DNA of 18,634 nt from RGDT01 sp964630925 (GTDB taxonomy: Bacteria; Planctomycetota; Planctomycetia; Gemmatales; Gemmataceae). This document shows positions 6,532-13,520 of the stretch, one piece after another. The notes below the pieces were generated by a model, which saw nothing but the letters and a program-made list of their open reading frames with translations, did no database searches and was not told the origin of the DNA. The position numbers and the translations under genes are program-made. The DNA lies in the NCBI GenBank assembly GCA_964630925.1, contig CAZVZK010000185.1:1-18634 (forward strand). Direction: 5' to 3'. Position 1 is the first letter of the stretch. The number at the start of each line of letters is the position of its first letter.

Positions 6532-7184
6532 GGAGACTCGCCGCCGAGGCGTTCGGCACGTTTGTATTGGTGTTCGCCGGCACGGGGGCCATCGTGGTGA
6601 ATGACGCCAGCGGCGGCGCGGTCACGCACGTCGGGGTGGCGCTGACGTTCGGGCTGGTGGTGCTGGCCCTGATCCACGCGCTGGGCGACGTGTCGGGCTG
6701 CCACATCAACCCGGCCGTCACGCTCGGCTTCTGGCTCGCGGGCCGCTTCAAGGCCGGCGATGTCGTGCCCTACATCGCTGCGCAGTGCGTCGGGGCCGTC
6801 GCCGCGAGTGCGACGCTGCGGCTGATGTTCCCGGAGGATGCCAAACTCGGCGCGACGCTGCCGGTGGGCGACGTGGGACGCTCGTTCGTGCTGGAGGTGC
6901 TGCTGACGCTGTTCCTGATGTTCGTCGTCCTGGGTGTGTCGTCCGGGTCGAAGGAGAAGGGGCTGTTCGCCGGCGTGGCGGTGGGGTCGGTGGTCGCCCT
7001 GGAGGCGCTGTTCGCCGGGCCGATCTGCGGCGCGTCGATGAACCCGGCACGCTCGCTGGGCCCGGCCATCGTGGCGTGGCGCGTCGAACACCTGTGGCTC
7101 TACCTGACGGCGCCGCCGCTGGGGGCGGCGCTGGCCGTGGCACTCAGCCGTTACATTCACGGGCCGCCGGAGGGGGCGTCATGA
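6528..7184 (+). CDS. aqpS: Aquaporin/aquaglyceroporin (AqpS-like), likely arsenite channel
   Basis: A 218-residue MIP-family membrane channel with six hydrophobic segments and both NPA boxes (HINPAV, residues 59-64; MNPARS, 171-176, with the filter Arg at 175). The residue that aligns with the AqpZ selectivity-filter His appears to be Ala (about 160), which would widen the pore as in glycerol channels; that alignment is by eye. The start overlaps the arsR stop and the end overlaps the arsC start, both as ATGA, so translation is coupled. No ArsB or Acr3 pump is present. As in the Sinorhizobium meliloti arsR-aqpS-arsC operon, arsenite made by ArsC would leave through this channel down its gradient. 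Confidence 0.88.
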   Translation: MRRLAAEAFGTFVLVFAGTGAIVVNDASGGAVTHVGVALTFGLVVLALIHALGDVSGCHINPAVTLGFWLAGRFKAGDVVPYIAAQCVGAVAASATLRLMFPEDAKLGATLPVGDVGRSFVLEVLLTLFLMFVVLGVSSGSKEKGLFAGVAVGSVVALEALFAGPICGASMNPARSLGPAIVAWRVEHLWLYLTAPPLGAALAVALSRYIHGPPEGAS

Positions 7185-7567
7185 AGCGGGTGTTGTTCGT
7201 CTGCGTCGAGAACTCCAACCGCAGCCAGATGGCGGAGGCGTTCGCACGCATCTATGGCGAGGGCAAGGTGGAGGCGCTCAGCGCCGGATCGCGGCCTTCG
7301 GGGAAGGTCAACCCACGCGCCATCGAGTACATGGCCGAGCTGGGGTACGACCTGGCGGCGCACACGTCGAAGTCGCTGGAGGCGTTCAACGGGCAGCCGG
7401 TGGACGTGGCGGTGACGATGGGCTGCGGCGACGAGTGCCCGCTGGTGCTGGCGGCCCGGCGCGAGGAGTGGCAGATCCCCGACCCCAGGGAGATGCCGCC
7501 CGAGCAGTACCGCGAGGTGCGCGGGCTGATCGAGGCCAAGGTCAAGGCGCTGATCGCGTCGCTGTGA
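7181..7567 (+). CDS. arsC: Arsenate reductase, low-molecular-weight phosphatase (thioredoxin-type) family
   Basis: A 128-residue cytoplasmic enzyme that reduces arsenate to arsenite. The phosphatase-like loop CVENSNRS starts at Cys8, with the conserved Arg13. The resolving pair is in MGCGDECP (Cys82 and Cys86). The PDP acid motif follows in IPDPRE. Length is normal for the family. The Cys triad points to the thioredoxin-dependent class (S. aureus type), not the glutaredoxin class. It is the last gene of the ars operon, coupled to aqpS by an ATGA overlap, and is followed 12 bp later by the second 186-bp repeat element. Confidence 0.92.
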   Translation: MKRVLFVCVENSNRSQMAEAFARIYGEGKVEALSAGSRPSGKVNPRAIEYMAELGYDLAAHTSKSLEAFNGQPVDVAVTMGCGDECPLVLAARREEWQIPDPREMPPEQYREVRGLIEAKVKALIASL

Positions 7568-7579
7568 CGGCGGGAGCTA

Positions 7580-7765
7580 CCCCACCCCCAACCCCCTCCC
7601 CGAAGCGGAGAGGGGGAGTCGTAAGGGTATCGCCTTTCCGGCGGCGGGGTGTACGGCCCACTTGTTTGGCAAAGCGATTCAGGGGACGCGCCCACCTCGC
7701 GTCCGCGCCGGCGATGATCTGCCGACTCCCCCTCCCCGAAGCGGAGAGGGGGCTGGGGGGTGGGG
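7580..7765. repeat. 186-bp inverted-repeat element, copy B
   Basis: Same length and layout as the element at 3344-3529. The left end is CCCCACCCCCAACCCCC, each end has a CCGAAGCGGAG-type hairpin, and the right end is GGGGGCTGGGGGGTGGGG. The interior is palindromic (GTCGTAAGGGTATCGCC against GGCGATGATCTGCCGAC) and shares the core GACGCGCCCACCTCGC. The interiors have diverged while the ends are well kept. It lies between the convergent arsC and DUF2330 genes and may act as a two-way terminator. Confidence 0.85.
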
Positions 7766-7770
7766 TTGTC

Positions 7771-8871
7771 TCAGCCCGCTGTCCGCCTGCGCCGCACCAG
7801 CGGCAGCGCCATCGCGACGGCCAGGGCGATCATCGCCGCGTCCGGCGCGGGCGGCGCCGCGACGTACCGGATGATCGGGGCACGCTTGATCGCCCCCTGG
7901 TCCGGGTCGCGCGAGAAGTATAAGTCCGCCGGAGCTTGCTGGTACGGCCACGGGTCCTCGAACTCGGTCAGCCACCATTCCGCCGGGCCGTCCTTCTCGG
8001 TGAGTTTGAGCTGGCCGAGGATCTTCTCGCGCTCCGCCGCCGCCACCTTCCCGGACCAGACGGCCTTCCCGGTCCACGGCGACTCCTTCGTCAGCTCCCC
8101 CCGGTAGCGTGCGTCCGCCAGGAAGTAGATTCGCAGCAGCCGGCTCCGCGACCCCAGCTCCTTCTCCGCGCCCTTGAAGTCCGGCTCGCGGTAGGGGAAC
8201 AGCGGCCTGTCGGTCTGGAAGGTCATCCGCAGCGCGGAGGCGTGGACGCTCTTGCCCTCCGTGGCGTCCTTCGCCTTCGCGACCTTGAACGCGGTGATGA
8301 TCCAGCCCTGGTCGATGTACGGCTTCGCCCACGCCTCCACCTCCGGCGAGAAGGCGTAGCCGTTCGACGCCAGCCAGCCCGTGAGCGCCTTGGCCGAGCT
8401 GGCCTCCAGCACGGCGGCGGCGAAGCCGGCCACGTTGGGCACCTCGTCCAACACACGCACCTTGTCGCCCTTCGGCCCCGACATCTTCGGAGGGTCGGCG
8501 CAACCGATGGTGCAGCCGCCCCCGCCGCTCGGCGCCTTCTTCGTGATGACCTCGGGCTTGGTCAGCTCATACAGGGCCGGGAAGGCGTCGTCGCCGGACT
8601 CGGAGAGCTTGGGCTGCGTGGGGCTGGGGACGAGGAAGCCGAAGTCGTCGCCCTCGCTCTTGAACGACGCCTTGCGGATGAAGTGTTGCGTCTTCGTCGC
8701 CGCGTCCCACAGGATGATGACGCTCTGGTCGGCGTTGACGACGGGCATGACACCCTTGGTATCGCCCGGCCTGTAGCGCGGGGCGGGGCAGCAGGCGTCG
8801 GCCCCGTGCGGGATCGACACGAGCAGGATCGCGGCCGCCAGTGGCAAGGCGAGCGTGGTGCGTGCGGACAT
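7771..8871 (-). CDS. DUF2330 domain secreted protein with C-terminal anchor
   Basis: A 366-residue protein. The start at 8871 follows AGGGAGG by 6-7 bp. An N-terminal signal peptide (TTLALPLAAAILLVSIPHGADA) precedes CCPAPRY, the usual start of mature DUF2330 proteins. The conserved VVNADQSVIILWDAATKTQHFIRKASF and FGFLVPSPTQP segments (about 44-85) mark the family. A GGGGCTIGC segment follows near 117. The C-terminus is a Pro-Asp spacer, a short hydrophobic stretch (AAMIALAVAMALPLV) and RRRR, which looks like a MYXO/PEP-CTERM-type surface-sorting tail. Function unknown. The gene is convergent with the ars operon. Confidence 0.8.
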   Translation of the reverse strand: MSARTTLALPLAAAILLVSIPHGADACCPAPRYRPGDTKGVMPVVNADQSVIILWDAATKTQHFIRKASFKSEGDDFGFLVPSPTQPKLSESGDDAFPALYELTKPEVITKKAPSGGGGCTIGCADPPKMSGPKGDKVRVLDEVPNVAGFAAAVLEASSAKALTGWLASNGYAFSPEVEAWAKPYIDQGWIITAFKVAKAKDATEGKSVHASALRMTFQTDRPLFPYREPDFKGAEKELGSRSRLLRIYFLADARYRGELTKESPWTGKAVWSGKVAAAEREKILGQLKLTEKDGPAEWWLTEFEDPWPYQQAPADLYFSRDPDQGAIKRAPIIRYVAAPPAPDAAMIALAVAMALPLVRRRRTAG

Positions 8872-8953
8872 GGTGAGCCTCCCTGTCCCGGTGATGTGAC
8901 GAAGGGCAGACTATGCCGCCCGCCGGCGAACGCCCACCGCGTCCTCGCGCGCA

Positions 8954-9904
8954 TCAGGGCTTGCCGGCCGGCTTGCCCTCCTCGAAGGTGCCGTGCTTCG
9001 CCAGCCCCTTGCGGAATTCGTCGCTCGTCCACGCGGACGCCCTGGCGTGGCCCTTCAGGTGGTGGTCCAAGAAGGCCGTGGTGCTGGACAGGATGGCGGC
9101 GTGGTGCGCCGCGTCGGTCTTGACGGCGAGGAGGCGCTTGCGGCCGCCGAAGACCGCGTGGTCGCCGTCGGTCAGGGTGAGGAGCCAGCGCGGCCCCTTC
9201 GAGTGGTCGAACGGCTTGCGCCGGTCCGCCGGCTCCAACTTCGTGATGCCGGCGCCGTCGTCCTTCGTCCCCGTGAGGTGGAAGACGGGGATCGTGATCG
9301 AGCCGAACGCCCGGCCGAGGTCGCCCAGCGCCGGCGGCGCCGGGCTCATGGCGACGGCGGCCTTGATGCGTGGCTCGTCGATCTTGCCGCCCGCGTACAC
9401 CGTCCCCGCCGCCGCCAGCGTCGTCTGCGCCCCGAACGAGTGGCCGGCCATCCCCAGCCTGTCCATGTCGAGCAGGCTCTTCAGCCGCCCCTCATCCTTG
9501 TTCAGCTTCGCGAGCCGGTCCACCGAGAAGCGCACGTCATACGAGCGTGCGACGGCGTTGGCGGCGTTGGCCGCCTCGCGCATGGCGGCGAGCGGCGTGG
9601 CCTTGCCCTTCCACACCAGCTCGTCGGAGCCGCGGTGCTGCAGGTGCACGACGACGTAGCCGTTGGCGGCCCAGTGACGCCCGAGGTACTCGTAGCCGTC
9701 GCGGCTGCCGCCGAGGCCGTGCGAGAAGAGGATGACAGGCATCGGCCCCTTGACGCCCTTCGGGGCGTAGACGCGGACGGGGACCTCGCGGTCCTTGCGC
9801 TTCGCGTCCTTCCAGTCGAGCGTGAACGTCTCCACGTCGAGCGTCTTCGGCTCGACGCCGGCGCACAGGCCGGCGAGAGTCAGCAGCGTCAGAGCGGCCC
9901 GCAT
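8954..9904 (-). CDS. Secreted alpha/beta hydrolase (PAF-acetylhydrolase/dienelactone-hydrolase-like)
   Basis: A 316-residue protein with a short signal peptide (MRAALTLLTLAGLCAG). The core hydrolase features are VPVRVYAPKG, the oxyanion segment FSHGLGGSRDGYEYLGRHWA (60-79), and the nucleophile elbow GHSFG (Ser156). Candidate acid and His residues are in TGTKDD (Asp215 or Asp216) and DGDHAVF (His249). This pattern is close to the periplasmic PAF-acetylhydrolase-like esterases; the substrate cannot be told. It lies 82 bp upstream of the DUF2330 gene on the same strand. There is no sign of a shared function. Confidence 0.82.
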   Translation of the reverse strand: MRAALTLLTLAGLCAGVEPKTLDVETFTLDWKDAKRKDREVPVRVYAPKGVKGPMPVILFSHGLGGSRDGYEYLGRHWAANGYVVVHLQHRGSDELVWKGKATPLAAMREAANAANAVARSYDVRFSVDRLAKLNKDEGRLKSLLDMDRLGMAGHSFGAQTTLAAAGTVYAGGKIDEPRIKAAVAMSPAPPALGDLGRAFGSITIPVFHLTGTKDDGAGITKLEPADRRKPFDHSKGPRWLLTLTDGDHAVFGGRKRLLAVKTDAAHHAAILSSTTAFLDHHLKGHARASAWTSDEFRKGLAKHGTFEEGKPAGKP

Positions 9905-9928
9905 CTCAACGCCCTCATGTATCCTCGC

Positions 9929-10222
9929 TCACCCGCGCCCCTGCCAGACGGCAGAATCCTCGCGGCCGGGGCCTATGGCGATCACGATGACCTCCTCGCC
10001 CTCGATCCGGTAGTAGGCCACATAGGGGAAGCGGCGCAACAGGGCCGCACGGATGTTCGGGGCGACTTCCCCGTACATGGCGGGGAATGTCTCCAACTGC
10101 GCCGCCGTGCGATGCAGGGCGTCGAGGAAGCGGTCACCCAGCCCGGCGGCCCGCGCTTCGTACTCGGTGTACGCGGCGTCCAAGTCATCCCGCGCTTCGG
10201 GGAGGTAACGGATCGTCGCCAT
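9929..10222 (-). CDS. ParE/RelE-type toxin of a toxin-antitoxin pair
   Basis: A 97-residue protein. The ATG at 10222 overlaps the antitoxin stop by one base (TGATG), which decides the start; the frame extends further upstream but only through antitoxin sequence. Family features are RYLPEARDDLDAAYTEYEARAAGLGDRF (N-terminal helices) and the C-terminal beta core RRFPYVAYYRIEGEEVIVIAIGPGRED. ParE-like toxins act on gyrase and RelE-like ones on ribosome-bound mRNA; sequence alone does not say which. It follows its antitoxin in the usual antitoxin-first order. Confidence 0.87.
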   Translation of the reverse strand: MATIRYLPEARDDLDAAYTEYEARAAGLGDRFLDALHRTAAQLETFPAMYGEVAPNIRAALLRRFPYVAYYRIEGEEVIVIAIGPGREDSAVWQGRG

Positions 10223-10446
10223 CAGCGGGCACGCTTGACGTGGGCCAACACCTGCTCCCACGTCAGCGTGCGGGCCGGGTCGGCCTCGTGGGCCGTCAGC
10301 CGGCGCTCCAGCTCTGCGAGGAGCTCCGGACAGGGGGTGGGCCTCCAGCCGGCTTCGGTGATCTGGTCCCACAGGCCGAAGACCAGCTCCAACTGGTCCT
10401 GCACGGGCCACCCCCGCACGGCGGCCAGGGTCGATGTGGTGTCCAT
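10222..10446 (-). CDS. Addiction-module antitoxin (Unstab_antitox type)
   Basis: A 74-residue protein whose pattern WPVQDQLELVFGLWDQI, then PELLAELERRLTAHEADPARTLTWEQVLAHVK, is that of the short putative addiction-module component family (PF09720). These neutralise a ParE/RelE toxin encoded immediately downstream, as here. The start at 10446 has GGAGGG about 4 bp upstream. The small size, stop/start overlap and partner make the pair convincing as a chromosomal type II module. Confidence 0.87.
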   Translation of the reverse strand: MDTTSTLAAVRGWPVQDQLELVFGLWDQITEAGWRPTPCPELLAELERRLTAHEADPARTLTWEQVLAHVKRAR

Positions 10447-10472
10447 ACGCCCTCCGGAAGATTGACAGGTCC

Positions 10473-10502
10473 ATTGTACCCCGTCCGGCGCCCTCGACGC
10501 AA
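10473..10502 (-). promoter_or_regulatory. Candidate promoter of the toxin-antitoxin operon
   Basis: On the minus strand, TTGCGT (10502-10497), an 18-nt spacer, and TACAAT (10478-10473), 27 bp before the antitoxin ATG. The -10 is strong and the -35 partial. Confidence 0.4.
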
Positions 10503-10513
10503 CGCTTCACGCC

Positions 10514-10533
10514 CCGGCCGTTGCCTCGGCCGG
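10514..10533. promoter_or_regulatory. Palindrome between divergent promoters
   Basis: CCGGCCG, TTGCCT, CGGCCGG: a perfect 7-bp inverted repeat with a 6-nt centre, midway between the leftward antitoxin promoter and the rightward activator promoter. It could be an operator or a small hairpin; nothing else supports either. Confidence 0.3.
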
Positions 10534-10559
10534 ATGACGACGTCTCTCGGCCCGCTCGG

Positions 10560-10587
10560 TTGACACCAGCGCCCCCGCTCTCATAAT
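10560..10587 (+). promoter_or_regulatory. Sigma70-type promoter of the sigma54 activator gene
   Basis: A perfect -35 TTGACA (10560-10565), a 16-nt spacer, and CATAAT (10582-10587). The upstream-most in-frame ATG (10586) overlaps this -10, so the true start must lie downstream; transcription would begin near 10594. Confidence 0.6.
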
Positions 10588-10687
10588 GACTCGGCCTCTC
10601 TCCTGTTCGAGCGCTCGCGATGCCCTGGCAGGGTCACACCCTCGAGTTCGCCCCTCTCCGCCGCGCCCGCAGCGGAGGGCCGCGCCC

Positions 10688-12238
10688 ATGAGGGGGCCGA
10701 TGGTGCGGACCGCGCCGGAGGGGCGGGCGGCGGTCCTGCTGGCCGTCGCCCAGGGGGTGGCCCTCCTCGCCGACCTCGGCGAGCTGCTGCGCAACCTGGC
10801 CGCCTCGCTGCGCGGCCACCTCGACGCCGACTACCTCAGTTTCAGCCTCATCGACGGGGAGACGGGCGGCGCCCAGCTCGGGCGGCTGGAGCCGATCGGC
10901 GAGTCCCCGCCGCCCGGCCCCGCCGACACGCCCACGCGGCTGCCCGCCGGCGAGTCGCCCACTGTCGCGGTCCACTCCACCCAGCAGCCGCTGTGGCTGG
11001 ACGACACCGACGATGATGGCCGCTTCCCGATGTTGCGCGCCGCCCTGCGCCGGCAGGGCGCGCGGTCCGCGTGCTTCGTCCCCCTCACCACGCCACGCCG
11101 ACGCCTCGGGGCGATGGCCTTCACCAGCTACCGCCCCGTCCACGCGCCCCCGGCGGATGTGGAGTTCCTCTGCCTCGTGGGGCGGCTGGTCGCGCTGGCG
11201 GTCGAGGGCGCGCTCGACCGGCAGGAGATCCACCGCCTGACGGCACGGCTGGCACAGGAGAAACGCTATCTGGAGGAGGAGATCCGCAGCGAGGGCGGCT
11301 TCGACCAGATCGTCGGCGACAGCCCGACCCTCGCCGCGGTCCTGCGCCAGGCCGAGGTCGTCGCCCCCGCCGACACGGCCGTCCTGATCACGGGCGAGAC
11401 GGGCACCGGCAAGGAGCTGATCGCCCGCGCGATCCACCGGCTCAGCACGCGCCGCGGACGCACCTTCGTCAAACTCAACTGCGCCGCCATCCCCACCGGG
11501 CTGCTCGAGTCCGAGCTGTTCGGCCACGAGAAGGGCGCGTTCACCGGGGCCGTGGAGCGCCGCATCGGACGCTTTGAATTGGCGGACGGCGGCACCCTGT
11601 TCCTCGACGAGGTGGGCGACATCCCCGCCGAGCTGCAGCCGAAGTTGCTGCGTGTCTTGCAGGAGCAGGAGTTCGAGCGTCTCGGCAGCGCACGCACGCT
11701 GAAAGTCAACGTGCGGGTGGTGGCGGCGACCCACCGCGACCTGGCCCGGCTGGCCGCCACGGGCGGGTTCCGCCAGGACCTGTTCTACAGGCTGCACGTC
11801 TTCCCGATCCACCTGCCGCCGCTGCGCCAGCGCCGCGATGACATCCCCGCCCTGGCCCGCCACTTCACGCGCCATTTCTCGCGGCGCCTGGGCAAGGAGG
11901 TCGATGTCATCCCCGAGGCGGCCCTCGACGCGCTGCGCGGCCACGACTGGCCGGGCAACGTCCGCGAGCTCGAGCACTTCATCGAACGCGCCGTCATCCT
12001 GTCGCCGGGCCGCGAGCTGTCCCTGCCGCCCTCGTCGCTCCCCACCGCCCCGCATGCCGCGCCCGCCGGCACCCTCAAGGACGCCGAGCGCGAGATGATC
12101 CGCCTGGCGTTGGAGGAGTGCGGCGGGGTCGTCGGCGGCCCCACCGGTGCCGCCGCCCGCCTCGGCCTGAAACGCACCACCCTCCTGGCGCGAATGCAGA
12201 AACTCGGCCTGCGCCGCCCCGGCGTGTCAGCGGATTGA
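10688..12238 (+). CDS. Sigma54-dependent activator: GAF + AAA+ + Fis-type HTH
   Basis: A 516-residue bacterial enhancer-binding protein. The start at 10688 has GGAGGG 8 bp upstream; 10700 is the other option. Residues about 15-190 form a GAF domain (LRNLAASLRGHLDADYLSFSLI ... ACFVPLTTPRRRLGAMAF), then a linker helix. The AAA+ domain holds Walker A GETGTGKE (236-243), the sigma54-contact loop GAFTGA (283-288), Walker B LFLDEVGD (304-311) and NVRELEHFIERAV. The C-terminal helix-turn-helix is at about 484-508 (TGAAARLGLKRTTLLARMQKLGL). This is the FhlA/NorR layout: a GAF sensor and no phosphoreceiver, so control is by ligand or redox state rather than a histidine kinase. Immediately downstream lie palindromes, a sigma54 promoter and a prepilin gene, the likely target. 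Confidence 0.92.
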   Translation: MRGPMVRTAPEGRAAVLLAVAQGVALLADLGELLRNLAASLRGHLDADYLSFSLIDGETGGAQLGRLEPIGESPPPGPADTPTRLPAGESPTVAVHSTQQPLWLDDTDDDGRFPMLRAALRRQGARSACFVPLTTPRRRLGAMAFTSYRPVHAPPADVEFLCLVGRLVALAVEGALDRQEIHRLTARLAQEKRYLEEEIRSEGGFDQIVGDSPTLAAVLRQAEVVAPADTAVLITGETGTGKELIARAIHRLSTRRGRTFVKLNCAAIPTGLLESELFGHEKGAFTGAVERRIGRFELADGGTLFLDEVGDIPAELQPKLLRVLQEQEFERLGSARTLKVNVRVVAATHRDLARLAATGGFRQDLFYRLHVFPIHLPPLRQRRDDIPALARHFTRHFSRRLGKEVDVIPEAALDALRGHDWPGNVRELEHFIERAVILSPGRELSLPPSSLPTAPHAAPAGTLKDAEREMIRLALEECGGVVGGPTGAAARLGLKRTTLLARMQKLGLRRPGVSAD

Positions 12239-12240
12239 CG
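12225..12240. promoter_or_regulatory. Candidate enhancer site 1 (imperfect palindrome)
   Basis: TGTCAGcggaTTGACG, an imperfect copy of the palindrome at 12254-12269. The dyad centres are 29 bp apart, close to three helical turns. It overlaps the activator stop codon. The centre is near -126 relative to the predicted sigma54 start. Confidence 0.4.
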
Positions 12241-12252
12241 TGTCGATGGCTC

Positions 12253-12270
12253 ATGTCAGAATGCTGACAT
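12253..12270. promoter_or_regulatory. Candidate enhancer site 2 (perfect palindrome)
   Basis: ATGTCAG, AATG, CTGACAT: a perfect 7-bp inverted repeat, centred about 97 bp upstream of the predicted start of the sigma54 promoter. This is the normal position for binding by a sigma54 activator such as the one encoded just upstream. Confidence 0.6.
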
Positions 12271-12331
12271 CAGGTCGGACGCGAGGCGCGTAACAAAGGG
12301 GCGGGAGCGGTGGGAGCGGCGGGAAGGTGGG

Positions 12332-12346
12332 CGGCATGAGAGTTGC
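12332..12346 (+). promoter_or_regulatory. Sigma54 (-24/-12) promoter for the DUF1559 gene
   Basis: CGGCATGAGAGTTGC against the consensus TGGCACG-N4-TTGC: nine of eleven defined bases match, with GG at 12333-12334 and GC at 12345-12346 in exact spacing. Transcription would start near 12358, about 31 nt before the ATG at 12389. Confidence 0.65.
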
Positions 12347-12388
12347 CTGAGCACCCTTGCCATATCTCGTCTCATCGAGGATTCCTTC

Positions 12389-13507
12389 ATGCGCTCCAAC
12401 CGCATTGAGGCCCGGTCGGCGTTCACGCTGATCGAGCTGCTCGTCGTCATCGCCATCATCGCCATCCTGATCGGGCTTCTGCTGCCCGCCGTCCAGAAGG
12501 TCCGCGAGGCCGCCTCGCGGATGAAGTGCGCCAACAACCTGAAGCAGGTGGGGCTGGCCATGCACAACTACGAGAACACCCACGGGGTGTTCTGCCCCGG
12601 CGTCGGGCCGGTGCCCTTCCTGACCGGGACGCTGGCGGCCCCCGTCGTGAGCGGTGAGGGGAACGCCGGCAGCAGCCGGGCGACGCCGCAGATCCTGCTC
12701 CTGCCGTACATCGAGCAGGCATCCAAGCTGGCGCAGTTCTACCTGGACTACGACGTGAACGGGTCGGCGGTGAACACCCCGGCCACCAACACGGACATCC
12801 CGGTGTTCCTATGCCCCTCCGACCCGTCGCAGAAGAGGTACGGCTCGGCCGGCCGGCAGAGCTACTTCGGCAACAACGGCATCGTGGCCGACCAGCTCGA
12901 CAACACGCACAACCTGGCCGGCGTCTTCAACGTCACCCTCGACTTCACCAGCCCCAAGCCGGCCGTCGGCGCTCGCAACCCTCAGTACCGCAAACTCCTC
13001 AACACCGTCCGCATCCTCGACGTGACCGACGGCACCAGTAACACGGCCGCCTTCGCCGAGGTGATGCGGTCGCGCGAGACGACCTCCTCGACGGGCTCCG
13101 GCATCCGCGACAACATCACCGTCATCCTGCACACGACGGGGACGGCGAGCGCGACGGCGTGGAACACCACCGACGGCACAACGATCCCGACGTGCCAGAG
13201 CGGGGCCGACTGGAACAGCTCGATCAAGTACGTCGGCCACCAGTACTACCGCAACCTGCCGTCGAACTACCTGTACACGCACACGCTGCCGATCAACTGG
13301 AACAAGAGGGTGTACTCGGGCACGCAGCGGTATAGCTGCGGCGACGCCTCCTTCGCCCGCATGCACATCGCCGCGAGCAGCTACCACACGGGCGGCGTCA
13401 ACGTGTGCATGTCCGACGGCTCGGTGCGTTTCGTGGCCGACAGCCTCGACTTCAAGGTCTGGCGGGCGCTGGGGACGCGGGCCGGCGGCGAGATCATCAA
13501 CAACTGA
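12389..13507 (+). CDS. DUF1559 prepilin-like secreted protein
   Basis: A 372-residue protein. The N-terminus carries a type IV pilin/type II secretion prepilin signal, AFTLIELLVVIAIIAIL. Cleavage is expected between Ala11 and Phe12, and Glu16 is at the +5 position. It is followed by the family-constant LLPAVQKVREAASRMKC and NNLKQVGLAMHNYENTHGVF. The C-terminus has the DUF1559 HTGGVNVCMSDGSVRFV element (from about 333). The residue before the cleavage site is Ala rather than the usual Gly. Planctomycetes hold many DUF1559 paralogs, probably pseudopilins or surface-fibre subunits; the specific role is unknown. It is preceded by a sigma54 promoter and followed after 13 bp by a small lipoprotein gene, probably co-transcribed. 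Confidence 0.92.
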   Translation: MRSNRIEARSAFTLIELLVVIAIIAILIGLLLPAVQKVREAASRMKCANNLKQVGLAMHNYENTHGVFCPGVGPVPFLTGTLAAPVVSGEGNAGSSRATPQILLLPYIEQASKLAQFYLDYDVNGSAVNTPATNTDIPVFLCPSDPSQKRYGSAGRQSYFGNNGIVADQLDNTHNLAGVFNVTLDFTSPKPAVGARNPQYRKLLNTVRILDVTDGTSNTAAFAEVMRSRETTSSTGSGIRDNITVILHTTGTASATAWNTTDGTTIPTCQSGADWNSSIKYVGHQYYRNLPSNYLYTHTLPINWNKRVYSGTQRYSCGDASFARMHIAASSYHTGGVNVCMSDGSVRFVADSLDFKVWRALGTRAGGEIINN

Positions 13508-13520
13508 CCCGGAGGGGCCC

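Noticed and set aside
10586..10687. Earlier ATG for the sigma54 activator
   Set aside because: This ATG overlaps the -10 of a strong promoter and has no ribosome-binding site; 10688 has GGAGGG upstream.
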